Notes: generated by a model from the letters alone, not told the origin. A stretch of 64,000 nt of DNA from Paenibacillus aurantius (GCF_032268605.1 NZ_CP130318.1:5968501-6032500); one strand, 5' to 3'. Shown: positions 16,013 through 25,655, counted from the first letter of the stretch. Numbers and translations: made by a program.

Positions 16013-16959
16013 AATCCTTTCCCCCCTGCGCGTTTGCTGACAAAATTCGTTAGGAGCAGCATGACCAGGGCGATCATGGACTCGAACAGCCCGACGGCTG
16101 AAGCATAGCTGTAGTTTGTTTCCAACAGCCCTTTGCGGTACACATATGTGGAGAAGACGTCGGCCACCTCATAGGTCATCGGGCTGTACAGAAGGAGAAC
16201 CTTCTCATAGCCGATCCGGAACATGGCACCGCTCTTCAGGATGAACATAATGACAATGGTCGGCATGATGCTCGGAATGGTAATGTAGCGCATCATATGA
16301 AACCGGCTCGCTCCGTCCACCTTGGCCGCTTCATAGAGCGAAGGATCAATCGCGGCGATGGCCGCCAGGTAGATGATCGCATCGTAGCCCATATGCTGCC
16401 AGATGTCGGTGGAAATGTAGATGGTCCGGAACCATTCCGGTGCCGCCAGGAAATAGGTCGGGGTGAACCCGAATGCTTTCAACAGCTCGTTAATTAAGCC
16501 GTGCGTCGGCGACAGGAAGTCGATAATCATACTGCTGACGATAACTACGGAAAGAAACGAGGGCAGGTAACTGAACGTCTGAACCCATTTCTTGAACCGG
16601 ATAAACCGGACTTCGTTAAGCATAACGGCGAACAGAATCGGAAACGGAAACGCCCACAGGAGCGTAAAAAGGCCGAGCTGCAAGGTGTTCCGGAAGAGAA
16701 TCCAGAAATCCGGGCTGTCAAAAAACCGACGGAAATGCTCCAGACCGACCCACGGGCTGTCCAGAATTCCCTGATATACATTGTAATCCTTGAACGCGAT
16801 GATCAAGCCGTAGATCGGGCCGTACCGGAAAAGGATAAAGAACACGATACAGGGAAGAAAAAGGATAAGAAGCTGACGGTCTTGTTTAATATGGCGCCAA
16901 ACTGACGAAAGGCGGGACGGGTTCTTCTGCCTCGTCAGCTCCGCTTGTGTCAACTGCAT
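16006..16959 (-). CDS. Carbohydrate ABC permease, LplB-like
   Basis: 317-residue permease. It begins with a polar stretch, then LLILFLPCIVFFILFRYGPIYGLIIAFKDYN, which is very typical of LplB/YtePtype proteins, and has the EAA loop YEAAKVDGASR. A strong GTAGGAGGAGGGG site precedes the ATG. It is separated from the binding-protein gene by 130 bp containing a stem-loop, which may keep permease expression below that of the lipoprotein. Confidence 0.94.
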   Translation of the reverse strand: MQLTQAELTRQKNPSRLSSVWRHIKQDRQLLILFLPCIVFFILFRYGPIYGLIIAFKDYNVYQGILDSPWVGLEHFRRFFDSPDFWILFRNTLQLGLFTLLWAFPFPILFAVMLNEVRFIRFKKWVQTFSYLPSFLSVVIVSSMIIDFLSPTHGLINELLKAFGFTPTYFLAAPEWFRTIYISTDIWQHMGYDAIIYLAAIAAIDPSLYEAAKVDGASRFHMMRYITIPSIMPTIVIMFILKSGAMFRIGYEKVLLLYSPMTYEVADVFSTYVYRKGLLETNYSYASAVGLFESMIALVMLLLTNFVSKRAGGKGLW

Positions 16960-16980
16960 GGCCCCTCCTCCTACTCTTTA

Positions 16981-17024
16981 GGACCGGGACCCCGGAGAGA
17001 AGTCTCCCCAGGGTATCGGTGTCC
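16981..17024 (-). other. Stem-loop between binding-protein and permease genes
   Basis: GGAC...ACCCTGGGGAGA pairs imperfectly with TCTCCGGGGT...GTCC. No T-run follows on the minus strand, so it more likely stabilises the upstream message or attenuates than terminates. Confidence 0.5.
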
Positions 17025-17089
17025 TTTTTTCTTGGGATTGCTTGTTGTTACGGTCAAATAGCTTGCTTACTCACACTAGAGAATGATAC

Positions 17090-18697
17090 TTACTTGCCTT
17101 CGTCAAAGCGCTTCTGGGCGGAGTTGTACGCATCCACCATCTTCTTAGCGCCCAGTTTCTCGGCGTTCTGCGTCCACTCGGTCCATTGAGCGTCGCCGAA
17201 TTCTTTCTTCATGATGTACTTAGCGGCAAACTCGTTAGCCGCTTTGTCAAGGGAAGTGCGGATGTCGGCGATCGTCTTCGACTCATCGTCGTTGAACTTA
17301 AGGACCGGATCCAGTGGCTCATATTTCTTGCCGTTGTTGATCTTGTCTTGAGCTTCTTTTTCTTTCTCCGTAAAGTTGAAGTAGACGCTCTGCTTGTTAG
17401 GACGGAGATACATGCCTTCGAGCCACATGCCGTACTGCTTCTCCAGCGCCGCGATGTCTACGAGCGGAACGTCCTTCAGCTCAGGATAAACCGGCTTGCC
17501 GTTCTCCATCTTGTAGGTTTCGCCCTCGATTCCCATCGTAACCAGCGAGGAACCCGACGGGCTCGTCAAGTAGTCGAGCAGCTTCAGGGCGATTTCCTTG
17601 TTCTTGCCGTTCGGCACGACGATACCGAAGTTGCTGATCTTAGGCAGGCTGCGGACATGGCCGGTCGGTCCTACCGGGTTGCCGTAGCGAAGGTTGTACT
17701 CCGGATTCTGGGACTTGACTTGGTTCGCAAACGAATCCAGGCGCCCGATCCAGTCGAAGGTTACGAACGACTTGTTGTTGGTCGTCATTTTGGCCGTCCA
17801 GGAAGCGTCGGTATCGGTCAGGAACTCCGGATCCATCAGCCCCTCGTTGTACAGCTTCTTCATGAAGTCAAGCTCAGCCTTGAATTCAGCCGCCGTATAA
17901 GCGCTCTTCCACGTCTTGTCCTTCTCGTCATAGTAAGCAGGGAAATCATTCCCGCCCACGCCCCAGCCGTAAGCCCAGTCACGGAAAATGTTTTCCTTGG
18001 TCTTGGAGGCGTACGGATAAGACTGCGGGTAAGCTTCCTTCAGCTTCTTAAGGGCATTGTAGAACTCATCCGTGTTCGTCCATTCTTTAATGCCCACTTT
18101 ATCGAAGATATCCTTGCGGTACAGGAAGCCGTGGTTCACGTCACGGTTCAGCCCGTAGATCGGCCAGGTGTACATGTTGTTCTTGTCATCGGACCACGAT
18201 TTCATGACCCAGTTGTTTTCTTTATCATCTACATATAGCTTTTTGAAGTTAGGAAGGTCTTTCAAGTATTCGTTGATCGGGGTCAGGGCTCCTTGCGCAC
18301 CCATCTTGTTAATTTCGGTCTGGGTTTGCCCATGGAAAATATCCGGAAGCTTGCCGGAAGCCACAACGACCTTCAGCTTGTCTTTATAGGTTTGAGAGGA
18401 ATACGCTTGAATCTCCAGCTTGATTCCGGTGCGTTTCTCGATTTCCTTGATGACCATGGAATCCGCCAGGTTCGGATTTTTATCGCTAACGAGCATCCAA
18501 GTAAGAGTGGTGGGCTTGTCAACGATCGGAAGCTTGACTCCTCCCGTGTCCCCATAATTCGACGTTGCTGCCGGCGCACTTGCCGCCGGGGATGGGCTCT
18601 GTCCTGAGGCACTATCCTTACCGCCTCCGCATCCCGCAAATACGGTTGCCATGGCCGACAAGGTTAGCACCACGGACATTCTCTTTTTCGTTACCAT
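17090..18697 (-). CDS. Extracellular solute-binding lipoprotein (LipO/LplA-like)
   Basis: 535-residue lipoprotein that captures a saccharide outside the membrane for the two downstream permeases. The signal peptide ends with the lipobox VFAGC, Cys at about residue 23, followed by a Gly/Ser-rich linker. The mature part has the large-type family phrase LTWMLVSDKNPNLADS and PDIFHGQTQTEINKMGAQGALTPI. The start has AAGGAGGAG. It leads the operon binding protein - permease - permease - AraC sensor - dehydrogenase. Confidence 0.94.
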   Translation of the reverse strand: MVTKKRMSVVLTLSAMATVFAGCGGGKDSASGQSPSPAASAPAATSNYGDTGGVKLPIVDKPTTLTWMLVSDKNPNLADSMVIKEIEKRTGIKLEIQAYSSQTYKDKLKVVVASGKLPDIFHGQTQTEINKMGAQGALTPINEYLKDLPNFKKLYVDDKENNWVMKSWSDDKNNMYTWPIYGLNRDVNHGFLYRKDIFDKVGIKEWTNTDEFYNALKKLKEAYPQSYPYASKTKENIFRDWAYGWGVGGNDFPAYYDEKDKTWKSAYTAAEFKAELDFMKKLYNEGLMDPEFLTDTDASWTAKMTTNNKSFVTFDWIGRLDSFANQVKSQNPEYNLRYGNPVGPTGHVRSLPKISNFGIVVPNGKNKEIALKLLDYLTSPSGSSLVTMGIEGETYKMENGKPVYPELKDVPLVDIAALEKQYGMWLEGMYLRPNKQSVYFNFTEKEKEAQDKINNGKKYEPLDPVLKFNDDESKTIADIRTSLDKAANEFAAKYIMKKEFGDAQWTEWTQNAEKLGAKKMVDAYNSAQKRFDEGK

Positions 18698-19558
18698 CTT
18701 GACTCCTCCTTATAAAAGGTCACGCTTGTTTGCCCCCGAGCCCGAGCCGTCACCGGCTTTCTGCGCCCTTTGGCTTAGGTCTGATTATAGGAAGAGGCAG
18801 GGGATATCGTAAAGTAAGGGTTTTCATAAGGTTGGGGAATTTCCGCGGTTGTTTCGTTCGCCGTGACCTAACCCCTTGTCTTTCCTAGGTTTTGGACGTG
18901 TGGAAAATAAACAAATGATAGAAAATAAGCAAATTACGGTTAGAAAACTGGGCTTGCCGGAAAGGAAAAAGGATGGCCGGTCAGTGAGGTAAAACCGGGC
19001 TGGAAGGCTTATAATTATCTCTCTTGCAAGCGCCAAAAGCAGCCCCAGGCAGGGGGAAACCGCCAAATTTCCGCCCTAGCGGGTATCCTGGTTCGATAAC
19101 GCAAGTCCCATTCTTTCGTTCCATGAGACGCTGGGGCGATGCTATTCGGATAAACGTTATCGAACGAGCAGGCCCTCTGGCAGGCTTCCGATGGTCCCCG
19201 CGTGAACGGCCATGCCTTAGGGAGCCGGAAGTCCTGTACTATATAATGTCGTGTCCCTCCTTTCAGCGAAATCGTATCGGGCTCCGACGGTATGGGAAGG
19301 GCCTTTTGGCCACGTTTTTTCTTATGTATTGTTCAGGAAAATATTGTAAAATCCTAGAGATAAATATTTCCCGGGAAAGTCTTGAGCAGCAGATTTCAAC
19401 TGAAGAAAAGGCGGGATTGCAGCATGAAATCAGAAGTCACCGCGAACTTCCTTCCTTATATAAAAAGGCCAAAACCCTTGTGGAGTAAGGATTTTGGCCG
19501 CCTTCTCATGATAAATTGCAATTAAGTAATGCAAAGTATTACTAAATAACTCCTGGAA
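18698..19558. other. Intergenic region, no gene supported
   Basis: About 860 bp between divergent-ended operons. It should contain the promoter of the binding-protein operon. A perfect 10-bp inverted repeat, TTCGATAACG (19092-19101) and CGTTATCGAA (19155-19164), flanks 53 bp, and the right half is also part of GATAA-ACG-TTATC. A TATAAT-like box is at 19242-19247. A plus-strand reading frame at 19024-19488 has no ribosome-binding site and no recognisable protein. Confidence 0.5.
19462..19499 (-). terminator. Intrinsic terminator after the sigma/anti-sigma genes
   Basis: GGCCAAAATCC..GGGTTTTGGCC hairpin followed on the minus strand by TTTTTATAT, about 60 bp past the anti-sigma stop. Confidence 0.85.
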
Positions 19559-20896
19559 TTACTTTTGAATCGGAATGGTCATCTCCAGCCCCTCGGCATA
19601 GTTCGGCTCGGGCAGCTCCCGGGTGACAAAGGTCAGCTTCTGGTCCGGACGGAACGGAGGAAATTCCCTAAGGAACATATGGCGGCCGGGGTCGACCGTC
19701 TCGGTCCGTCTGTCGAGCAGCAGATACTTGCGTCCCGTCTCGTCCTCAATCCACAACTGGGTTGACTGAAGGAAGGGCTGGCTGCCTTCGGTCTGGTAAT
19801 GGACAAGCGTTTTGTCCTTCAGAAACTCCACTCGGGTAATCTTGAGCTGTCCCGTCTCCCCTTGGGATAGAACAAGGGGATGCTCCTCATCCGGGGCGGA
19901 CTCCATAGGGACCCGGGTTTCTTTTAGAGGAACCGAGGCTTCGAGGCCGCCTTCGATGACGGGACGGACGGTTACGGATTGAGGGATCTTCTGAGCAGGG
20001 CCGAAAAGCTGCTTGAAATCCGCGATTTCAAAATCTCCTTCGGTTCGTCCTCCGCCTCCTCCGCTTCGCCGCTCGAACACCACTCCTTGGTCATCCACCA
20101 AATCGTAGTTGATAAAGCGGTCGAACGACTTCGGCTGCTTGATTTGAACATCCAACTCGGTGGAGCTCGGCGTGAAGACGATTTTCCGAACGGTCAGCGT
20201 CAGGTCTCCGGAAGATTGGGTTTTCATGGGCATCACGACTGTGTTCGTGGAGGTCATCCTGCGGACCGGGAAGGTAAAGGCCCATTTTCCTTCCTTCCCT
20301 CCTATTCGGGAGACGGTCATGGTCACTTCAAATTGCTTCGGCAGCTCCGCCTCCGGGGTTAGGTTGATGACCCCGGCATACGTATGCTCGTCCATTCGGC
20401 TCCCGGATTGGCTGCCTGCAAAAGACACGGGCTTGCCGTCAATGGCATACCGTATGCTTTCCAGCTCCCCGGGCTGGCCCGAAGCCGTCTGAAGGTACCC
20501 AATGGACAGCCGGGTCCCGTCGTACAGGGCTTCGGAGATCTGCAGCTCGATTCCCTGGTCGTCGGCGTGCTGGTTCACCGTGGTCACCAGCCCCTTCTCG
20601 TCCGCAGCTTTGAGCCCGAAGTCCCCGGCTAGCCGAAACACGGACGCTGCGCCGGGCATGTGGCGGAGCTGGGCGGCGGCCGCAGGAGAGACGAAGGCCG
20701 AGCCGAGAACCGCGAGAGCCGTTACAGCTGCGGCGGCCGTAGCGAAAGCCCACGGCCGCCAAGGACGCCAGGCTGGCCGGCGGTCCGGCAGACGGGCAAG
20801 GGTAAGCTCGATCCGGGAACGAACCGCGTCCGGCAGCTCCTTCGGCTTGTCCTCCAGCAGGTGTTCCAAGCGGGCATCCAGATTAGCACGGCTCAT
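19559..20896 (-). CDS. DUF4179 domain protein, probable anti-sigma factor
   Basis: 445-residue single-pass membrane protein. The first 45 residues are cytoplasmic and begin with a short helix (DARLEHLLEDKPKELPDAV), followed by one membrane helix (about 48-70), then a large extracytoplasmic beta-rich domain of the DUF4179 type. It overlaps the ECF sigma gene by 14 bp, and proteins of this type paired with an ECF sigma usually hold it inactive until an envelope signal is sensed. No zinc-binding HxxxCxxC motif is present, so it is not a ZAS-type anti-sigma factor. The signal is unknown. Confidence 0.8.
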   Translation of the reverse strand: MSRANLDARLEHLLEDKPKELPDAVRSRIELTLARLPDRRPAWRPWRPWAFATAAAAVTALAVLGSAFVSPAAAAQLRHMPGAASVFRLAGDFGLKAADEKGLVTTVNQHADDQGIELQISEALYDGTRLSIGYLQTASGQPGELESIRYAIDGKPVSFAGSQSGSRMDEHTYAGVINLTPEAELPKQFEVTMTVSRIGGKEGKWAFTFPVRRMTSTNTVVMPMKTQSSGDLTLTVRKIVFTPSSTELDVQIKQPKSFDRFINYDLVDDQGVVFERRSGGGGGRTEGDFEIADFKQLFGPAQKIPQSVTVRPVIEGGLEASVPLKETRVPMESAPDEEHPLVLSQGETGQLKITRVEFLKDKTLVHYQTEGSQPFLQSTQLWIEDETGRKYLLLDRRTETVDPGRHMFLREFPPFRPDQKLTFVTRELPEPNYAEGLEMTIPIQK

Positions 20897-21419
20897 AGGT
20901 CATCTTCCTTTCCTCCGGTCCTTCCAGCCATTCGGCCAGCAGCTGACGCGCCCGATGAAGACGGGATTTTATCGTGCCTTCGGGGGCTTCGAGCAATTCC
21001 GCAATCTCTTTAAGCGGCATGTCCTCATAATAATGAAGCGTCACCACGAGCCTCAGGGTTTCCTCCAGCCGGTCCACGGCTTTTCGCAGGTCTATGTTCT
21101 CATAAGCGTCCGTTGAGAAGGCCTCGGCGGGAATCTCATCAACCGCCACGGTGCGGCTGTCCCGGCGCATCAGCCGCCGGCATTCGTTGATCAGGATCCG
21201 GCACAGCCAGGTTTTGAAATAGGCGGGCTCTTTCAGCGAGGGCAGGGCGTTCCACGCCTTCAGGATCGTTTCCTGAATGGCATCGGCGCAGTCCTCGTCC
21301 CGGCGAAGCATCGACCGGGCTACGCCATAGAGACTGAGCTCCAGGGTCCGGATCAGGCGGGCAAACGCCTCCTTGTCCCCTCGGCGGGCAAGCTTGATAT
21401 CGGATAGCGACGGTGACAA
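20883..21419 (-). CDS. ECF-type RNA polymerase sigma factor
   Basis: 178-residue sigma-70 family factor. Region 2 is AFARLIRTLELSLYGVARSML followed by DCADAIQETILKAW, and region 4 is TLHYYEDMPLKEIAELLEAPEGTIKSRLHRARQLL. The start is TTG with GGAGGAG seven bases upstream. It is transcribed first, with its anti-sigma gene overlapping, the usual order for SigV/SigM-like pairs; autoregulation is likely. Target promoters cannot be deduced from the window. Confidence 0.92.
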   Translation of the reverse strand: MSPSLSDIKLARRGDKEAFARLIRTLELSLYGVARSMLRRDEDCADAIQETILKAWNALPSLKEPAYFKTWLCRILINECRRLMRRDSRTVAVDEIPAEAFSTDAYENIDLRKAVDRLEETLRLVVTLHYYEDMPLKEIAELLEAPEGTIKSRLHRARQLLAEWLEGPEERKMTYEPC

Positions 21420-21548
21420 GCACGTTCTCCTCCTTGCGGCGGTTCCCGTAGGACCGCCTTATGTATGCTTCCGGAAGCATTATAACAATTAGATAAAGGA
21501 AGAGGGGATCCGGTTCACCTGCGGCCGAAACTTTTTTGGCGGCAGCGC

Positions 21549-21573
21549 AAAAAAACCGTCCCGGGGACGGTTT
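21549..21573 (-). terminator. Intrinsic terminator
   Basis: AAACCGTCC/GGACGGTTT hairpin followed on the minus strand by a run of Ts. It lies about 35 bp past the 21609-22061 gene. Confidence 0.85.
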
Positions 21574-21608
21574 ACGCGGCCATAATGTCTAACGAACCAA
21601 TCGTCCGA

Positions 21609-22061
21609 TTACCGAGGATCAGCTGCCCCGGTCTTCTTTTGCCGATACCCCTCCCAGACGGTCTTGAACTCCTCCACCGTCTCCCAGCCGGTACTCCCCT
21701 GCTTCTTCAGGTCCACTCCGGCAATCCGCTCCATGGCTAGAGCGGTCCAATATCCTACCAATCCGTTGGAGGAATCCTGGAGCCTTCTCTCCAGCGACGG
21801 GAGCGCTTCCTCTCCAAGCCCGACGATCTGCTCCCAAGCCGTGCTTTCTTTTAGGTAATCATAGGGGTTCGAGCTTAAACCCTTGGCCGGTTTCGCCTGA
21901 ACTTCTTTCTCCAGCTGATGGAACAGCAAAGCAAGCCTCGCGTCCATTTCGTTCTCATTGGCTTCCGTTGGCTGGCTCATGAATACGGCCGCGACCAGAA
22001 GCATCCCAAGCACCATTGCGGCCAGTGCGGACAGCGAAACGAGCTTCTGGATACGGGTCAT
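21609..22061 (-). CDS. Membrane-anchored hypothetical protein
   Basis: 150-residue protein with an N-terminal signal-anchor (about residues 8-30) and a soluble outer domain. The segment LGEEALPSLERRLQDSSNGLVGYWTALAMERIAG resembles a single HEAT-like helical pair, a form seen in several Bacillus proteins of unknown role. It has a good AAAGGCAGGG site and its own terminator, so it is a monocistronic gene. Function is not known. Confidence 0.7.
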   Translation of the reverse strand: MTRIQKLVSLSALAAMVLGMLLVAAVFMSQPTEANENEMDARLALLFHQLEKEVQAKPAKGLSSNPYDYLKESTAWEQIVGLGEEALPSLERRLQDSSNGLVGYWTALAMERIAGVDLKKQGSTGWETVEEFKTVWEGYRQKKTGAADPR

Positions 22062-22210
22062 CGTCTTCCCTGCCTTTCTCCATCCCTCTCTACAGGGTAG
22101 ACAGCCCGAGCCGCTTAAAGGTTACGGAGACGGCAGGAATTTTTAGCACAGGACCGTTAGAGCTCTGGGGAAGGGCCGTCCAAGAAGGACACCGCGCCGG
22201 CTCGCCGCCT

Positions 22211-22645
22211 TCAAGCCAAGGCAACGAGGATCGCACCCACCACCATAAGGCCCACGCCCATCCCGCCCTGCAGACTGATCTTCTCGCCCAGAAAAAAGTA
22301 AGCGAGGACGATCGCGAACACGACGCTCAGCCGGTCAACCGGGGCCACTTGACCCACCTTTCCCAAGCGGAGAGCAAGAAAATAGAACAGCCAGGATAAC
22401 GCACCCGCCACTCCGCTTAAAGCGATGAAGCAGAGAGCTCTGCGATTGCCGGTGATGACCGGGATCAGGCTCAGCTTGCCCTGCACCGCAATGACTCCCA
22501 GCAGGAAGACCGCCATGATCACGCTCCGTACCGCGGTGGCCACATTGGAATCGACGCCCTGCAGGCCCATTTTGCCGAAAAGGGCGACCAAGGCCCCCGT
22601 CACCGCCGCCAGAAGGGCATAAACCAGCCAAAGCGCATTTCCCAT
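22211..22645 (-). CDS. EamA-family half-size transporter
   Basis: 144-residue membrane protein with five helices, one EamA/DMT domain, instead of the two found in full-size carriers. The helices end in LAYFFLGEKISLQGGMGVGLMVVGAIL, the characteristic C-terminal half of an EamA repeat. The start is set at 22645 because AAAGGATGG sits six bases before it; an ATG three codons earlier would overlap that site. Such half-size proteins are thought to act as dimers. The substrate is unknown. Confidence 0.82.
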   Translation of the reverse strand: MGNALWLVYALLAAVTGALVALFGKMGLQGVDSNVATAVRSVIMAVFLLGVIAVQGKLSLIPVITGNRRALCFIALSGVAGALSWLFYFLALRLGKVGQVAPVDRLSVVFAIVLAYFFLGEKISLQGGMGVGLMVVGAILVALA

Positions 22646-22741
22646 GAGAACCATCCTTTGTCCTGTTTCCGTTTCTCCTGGTATGCGTCATTTCGGAGGT
22701 TTCCATTCATCGGCAGGCCGTCTCTTAGGCCAGCCCGGGCA

Positions 22742-23200
22742 TTAAGGAAGCCTTTCGGCAGAAACCCGGGGATGAATGCCTGTTCCCATCAAGCCAAGCG
22801 TGATTCCGTACAGCAAATGGCCGGCGAGCCACCAGGTGAGAAAGACCGGAGCGAAGTCATGCGGGGTATAAGCGGACAGAAACGAAGTCGGGTAAAGCAG
22901 CACCCCGATCCCGATGCCCGCTCCCATGAGCGCGGCCCACCGCCGCTTGCCTGTCCATCTCCTTCGCAGAATGATCCGATGAATCACCCAGGCCGCGAGA
23001 CAGGAAATCAGAAGATGAAGGAGAAAGGCTGCCCCTTCCGGCAGGTCCGCCCCGCCTACCACGGGAAGATAATCGATTGTCAGCAGAAGGACGTAGACCG
23101 GCTCGCCCGACCAGGCCTGGATCCCTTTGAAGAAACAGCCCAGAATCAGGCCGGCCGCCAAGCCGGGAATCCCGCCTCCCCGCCAGAAATAGGTTTTCAT
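22742..23200 (-). CDS. Membrane protein of unknown function
   Basis: 152-residue protein with four hydrophobic segments (about 12-27, 35-47, 58-77 and 90-140 as two). The N-terminus MKTYFWRGGGIPGLAAGLILG and a WWLAGHLLYGITLGLMG stretch near the end are the most distinctive parts. The ATG has GGAAGGAG eight bases upstream. It is divergent from the GlnK-like kinase gene. No family is recognised with confidence. Confidence 0.7.
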   Translation of the reverse strand: MKTYFWRGGGIPGLAAGLILGCFFKGIQAWSGEPVYVLLLTIDYLPVVGGADLPEGAAFLLHLLISCLAAWVIHRIILRRRWTGKRRWAALMGAGIGIGVLLYPTSFLSAYTPHDFAPVFLTWWLAGHLLYGITLGLMGTGIHPRVSAERLP

Positions 23201-23323
23201 GCCGCCAGCTCCTTCCCATTAGATGAAATGCCCTTCCCTGGCTTATACTAAAAGAAACCGGCAACGAAAGCCATCCCCGTCCTTTTCCGTGGGGACAGCA
23301 TCATACGAAGGAGGGGACCCGCC

Positions 23324-24700
23324 TTGCCTGTACCGGACCGGCCGGCTTCTTACCCGTCCTCCCAAGGAAAGCTCTACCTGCTTATGCTGCTTGCCGTACC
23401 GCTGGCCGGCGAGCTGAAATTCTTCCCTTTCCCGCTGGACTTCCGGGTCAGCCTCGGCACCTCGGTCTTTCTCTTCTTCCTGCTTTGGCTCGACCGCTTC
23501 TCCCCGCTGCTCTGCGGACTGGGGGCCGGGGCGGCAGTGATGCTCTTTCGCATGGTGGAGGATGGGATCGCAGCCCGAACCGCGGGACTCGTCCCCGGAG
23601 CCTCGGTGAGCTTCTGGGATTCTCTTGTTGGCCATTATCCGGCCTTCTCGTTCTACCTGACTTATGCCGGCGTCGCCGCAATACTCGGCCTTTCGCGCTA
23701 TCGTTATCGTCCGGCCGTGGTCGGAGGCATTGCCGTGGCGGCCGAAACCGCCGCCAATCTCGTCGAGCTCGCTTTCCGCACCATCCCGCGGGATTTCCCG
23801 ATCACTCCTCTCGACTTCGGGGAAATCGTGCTGCTCGCCGTCATCCGGAGCTTCTTCGCGCTCGGCTTCTATACGATCGTCCTGCTCCGCCAATCCGAGC
23901 AGGAAGCGGAGCTTCAGCGCCGGCAGAAGGAGCGGATGCTCCTGCTCGTGTCGGACCTGTACCAGGATGCCTTTCATCTTAAGAAAACGTTAACCGCCGC
24001 GGAAAGGATCACCCGGGACGGATATGACCTGTACCGCCGGCTGAACCAGACGGACAACGGGACAGAATCCGCCAAAAGCCTGGCGCCCCGCCTGCTTCGG
24101 CTGGCCGGTGAGGTGCACGACATCAAGAAGGACAACCAGCGCATCTATGCCGGACTGTCCCGGCTCATCACCCGGGAAGGCTCGGGAGATTATCTCCCGC
24201 TGAAGGAGTTGGGGGAGATTCTCCTCCAAGCGAACCGCAATTACGCCGCTCTCCTGGGCAAAACGGTAACGTTCACCTTCCACGCTCCGGACAGCCTGCC
24301 GGTCCATGCGTACACGGTGCTGTCTCTGCTGAACAACCTGGTCGCCAATGCCGTGGAGGCCCTCGAAGGAAAAGGGGAAGGGCACATCCGGGCCGAGGCC
24401 TTTCGCGAAGGCGACCGGCTGATCCTTCGTGTGGAGGACAACGGTCCCGGGATTCCGGAGCGAAGCCGGGAGGTCGTCTTCGAGCCGGGCTTTACGACCA
24501 AGTACGATTCCGCCGGCGAGGCTTCCACCGGCATCGGCCTGTCCTATGTCAGGCAGACGGTCCAAGAGCTGGGCGGTTCGGTGCGGCTCGAAGCCGGCTC
24601 CGGCCCCGGCGAGCGCCCGGGAACAGTATTCCGCCTGGAACTGCCGCTGGAACGAATTTCACCCGAGGAGGAACCCCATGCGCTTCTACATCGTGGATGA
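23324..24700 (+). CDS. Sensor histidine kinase, GlnK (YcbA)-like
   Basis: 458-residue membrane kinase. The N-terminal half has about six hydrophobic helices, and the cytoplasmic half shows the phospho-acceptor EVHDIKKDNQR and a GHKL ATPase domain with LLNNLVANAVEAL (N box), VEDNGPGIP (G1), FEPGFTTK (F) and STGIGLSYVR (G2). The shape resembles B. subtilis GlnK, which senses glutamine. The start is TTG behind GAAGGAGGGG. The partner response regulator overlaps its 3' end by 23 bp. Confidence 0.88.
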   Translation: MPVPDRPASYPSSQGKLYLLMLLAVPLAGELKFFPFPLDFRVSLGTSVFLFFLLWLDRFSPLLCGLGAGAAVMLFRMVEDGIAARTAGLVPGASVSFWDSLVGHYPAFSFYLTYAGVAAILGLSRYRYRPAVVGGIAVAAETAANLVELAFRTIPRDFPITPLDFGEIVLLAVIRSFFALGFYTIVLLRQSEQEAELQRRQKERMLLLVSDLYQDAFHLKKTLTAAERITRDGYDLYRRLNQTDNGTESAKSLAPRLLRLAGEVHDIKKDNQRIYAGLSRLITREGSGDYLPLKELGEILLQANRNYAALLGKTVTFTFHAPDSLPVHAYTVLSLLNNLVANAVEALEGKGEGHIRAEAFREGDRLILRVEDNGPGIPERSREVVFEPGFTTKYDSAGEASTGIGLSYVRQTVQELGGSVRLEAGSGPGERPGTVFRLELPLERISPEEEPHALLHRG

Positions 24701-25634
24701 CGATCCGGCCGTCCGGCATATGCTGGCCGAGCTGATCGAGGACGAGGAGCTCGGTACCGTAGCCGGCAAGGCCGCGGACGGATCGGCGGTCGAGGCGGAC
24801 ATGCTCGCCCTCAAGAAGGCCGACGTGCTTCTCATCGACCTGCTCATGCCGGGAAGGGACGGGATCGAAACCGTCCGCTCCCTTGGCGGAGCCTACACGG
24901 GCAAAATCATTATGCTCTCGCAGGTCGAATCCAAGGACATGATCGCCGAAGCTTATTCCCTCGGCCTTGACTACTACATCACGAAGCCGATCAACCGGGT
25001 CGAGGTCGTCTCCGTGATCCGCAAGGTCGCCGAGCGGCTTCAGCTCGAGCGCTCGATCCACGCGATCCGCCGGTCGCTCTCCGGGCTGCCCGGGAACGGG
25101 CCGGGCTACGCGGACAGCGCGTCGGCTGGCGGATCGGCCGGCCCCGCCGGACGGTCCGGCCCGCCCGCGGCGGACCGCCTGCTCGCGGCCGGGCGCGCGC
25201 ATCTCGCGGAGCTCGGCCTTATCGGCGAAGCCGGCAGCGCCGACCTGCTGGACATGCTCCGGGCGGCGGCGGAGCTCGACCGCGAGACGTCCTTCGGCCG
25301 GGACTTCCCGGCGCTGAAGGACATCTTCGAGCGGGCGGCCGTGACCCGGCTCGGACCGGAGGCGGAGCCCGCCGCGGTCCAGAAGGAGGTCAAGGCCGCG
25401 GAGCAGCGCGTCCGCCGGGCACTGCAGCAGGCGCTGGCGCATCTCGCCTCGCTCGGCCTGACGGACTTCGGAAGTCCCGTTTTCGAGGCGTACGCCGCGA
25501 AATATTTTGACTTCACGGAAGTCCGGAAGAAGATGCTCGAGCTCGAGCAGGAGGCGCCGCCCTCTTCCCCGAAGCTGAACATCAAAAAGTTTCTGCAGGT
25601 GCTGTATTACGAGAGCAAGCCCTCTTCTCCTTAA
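24678..25634 (+). CDS. Response regulator with YcbB domain, GlnL-like
   Basis: 318-residue protein. The receiver domain begins MRFYIVDDDPAVRHML, with phosphorylation site D54 in LLIDLLMPG and the conserved Lys in YYITKPINR. A variable Gly/Ala/Pro-rich linker (about 145-170) precedes a C-terminal YcbB-type DNA-binding domain ending LNIKKFLQVLYYESK. B. subtilis GlnL (YcbB, 314 residues) has the same plan and activates glutamine use. Here the nearby symporter-aspartase-malic enzyme operon, beyond one convergent gene, is a possible target. Confidence 0.88.
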   Translation: MRFYIVDDDPAVRHMLAELIEDEELGTVAGKAADGSAVEADMLALKKADVLLIDLLMPGRDGIETVRSLGGAYTGKIIMLSQVESKDMIAEAYSLGLDYYITKPINRVEVVSVIRKVAERLQLERSIHAIRRSLSGLPGNGPGYADSASAGGSAGPAGRSGPPAADRLLAAGRAHLAELGLIGEAGSADLLDMLRAAAELDRETSFGRDFPALKDIFERAAVTRLGPEAEPAAVQKEVKAAEQRVRRALQQALAHLASLGLTDFGSPVFEAYAAKYFDFTEVRKKMLELEQEAPPSSPKLNIKKFLQVLYYESKPSSP

Positions 25635-25655
25635 TTTCATTGGCAAATGGCCCGC

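Noticed and set aside
14111-16108. A 665-codon open frame on the plus strand
   Set aside because: Antisense to the AraC sensor and permease genes, which are clearly real.
19024-19488. A 154-codon plus-strand frame in the 18.7-19.5 kb gap
   Set aside because: No ribosome-binding site, no recognisable domain, and it runs through the terminator of the opposite-strand operon.
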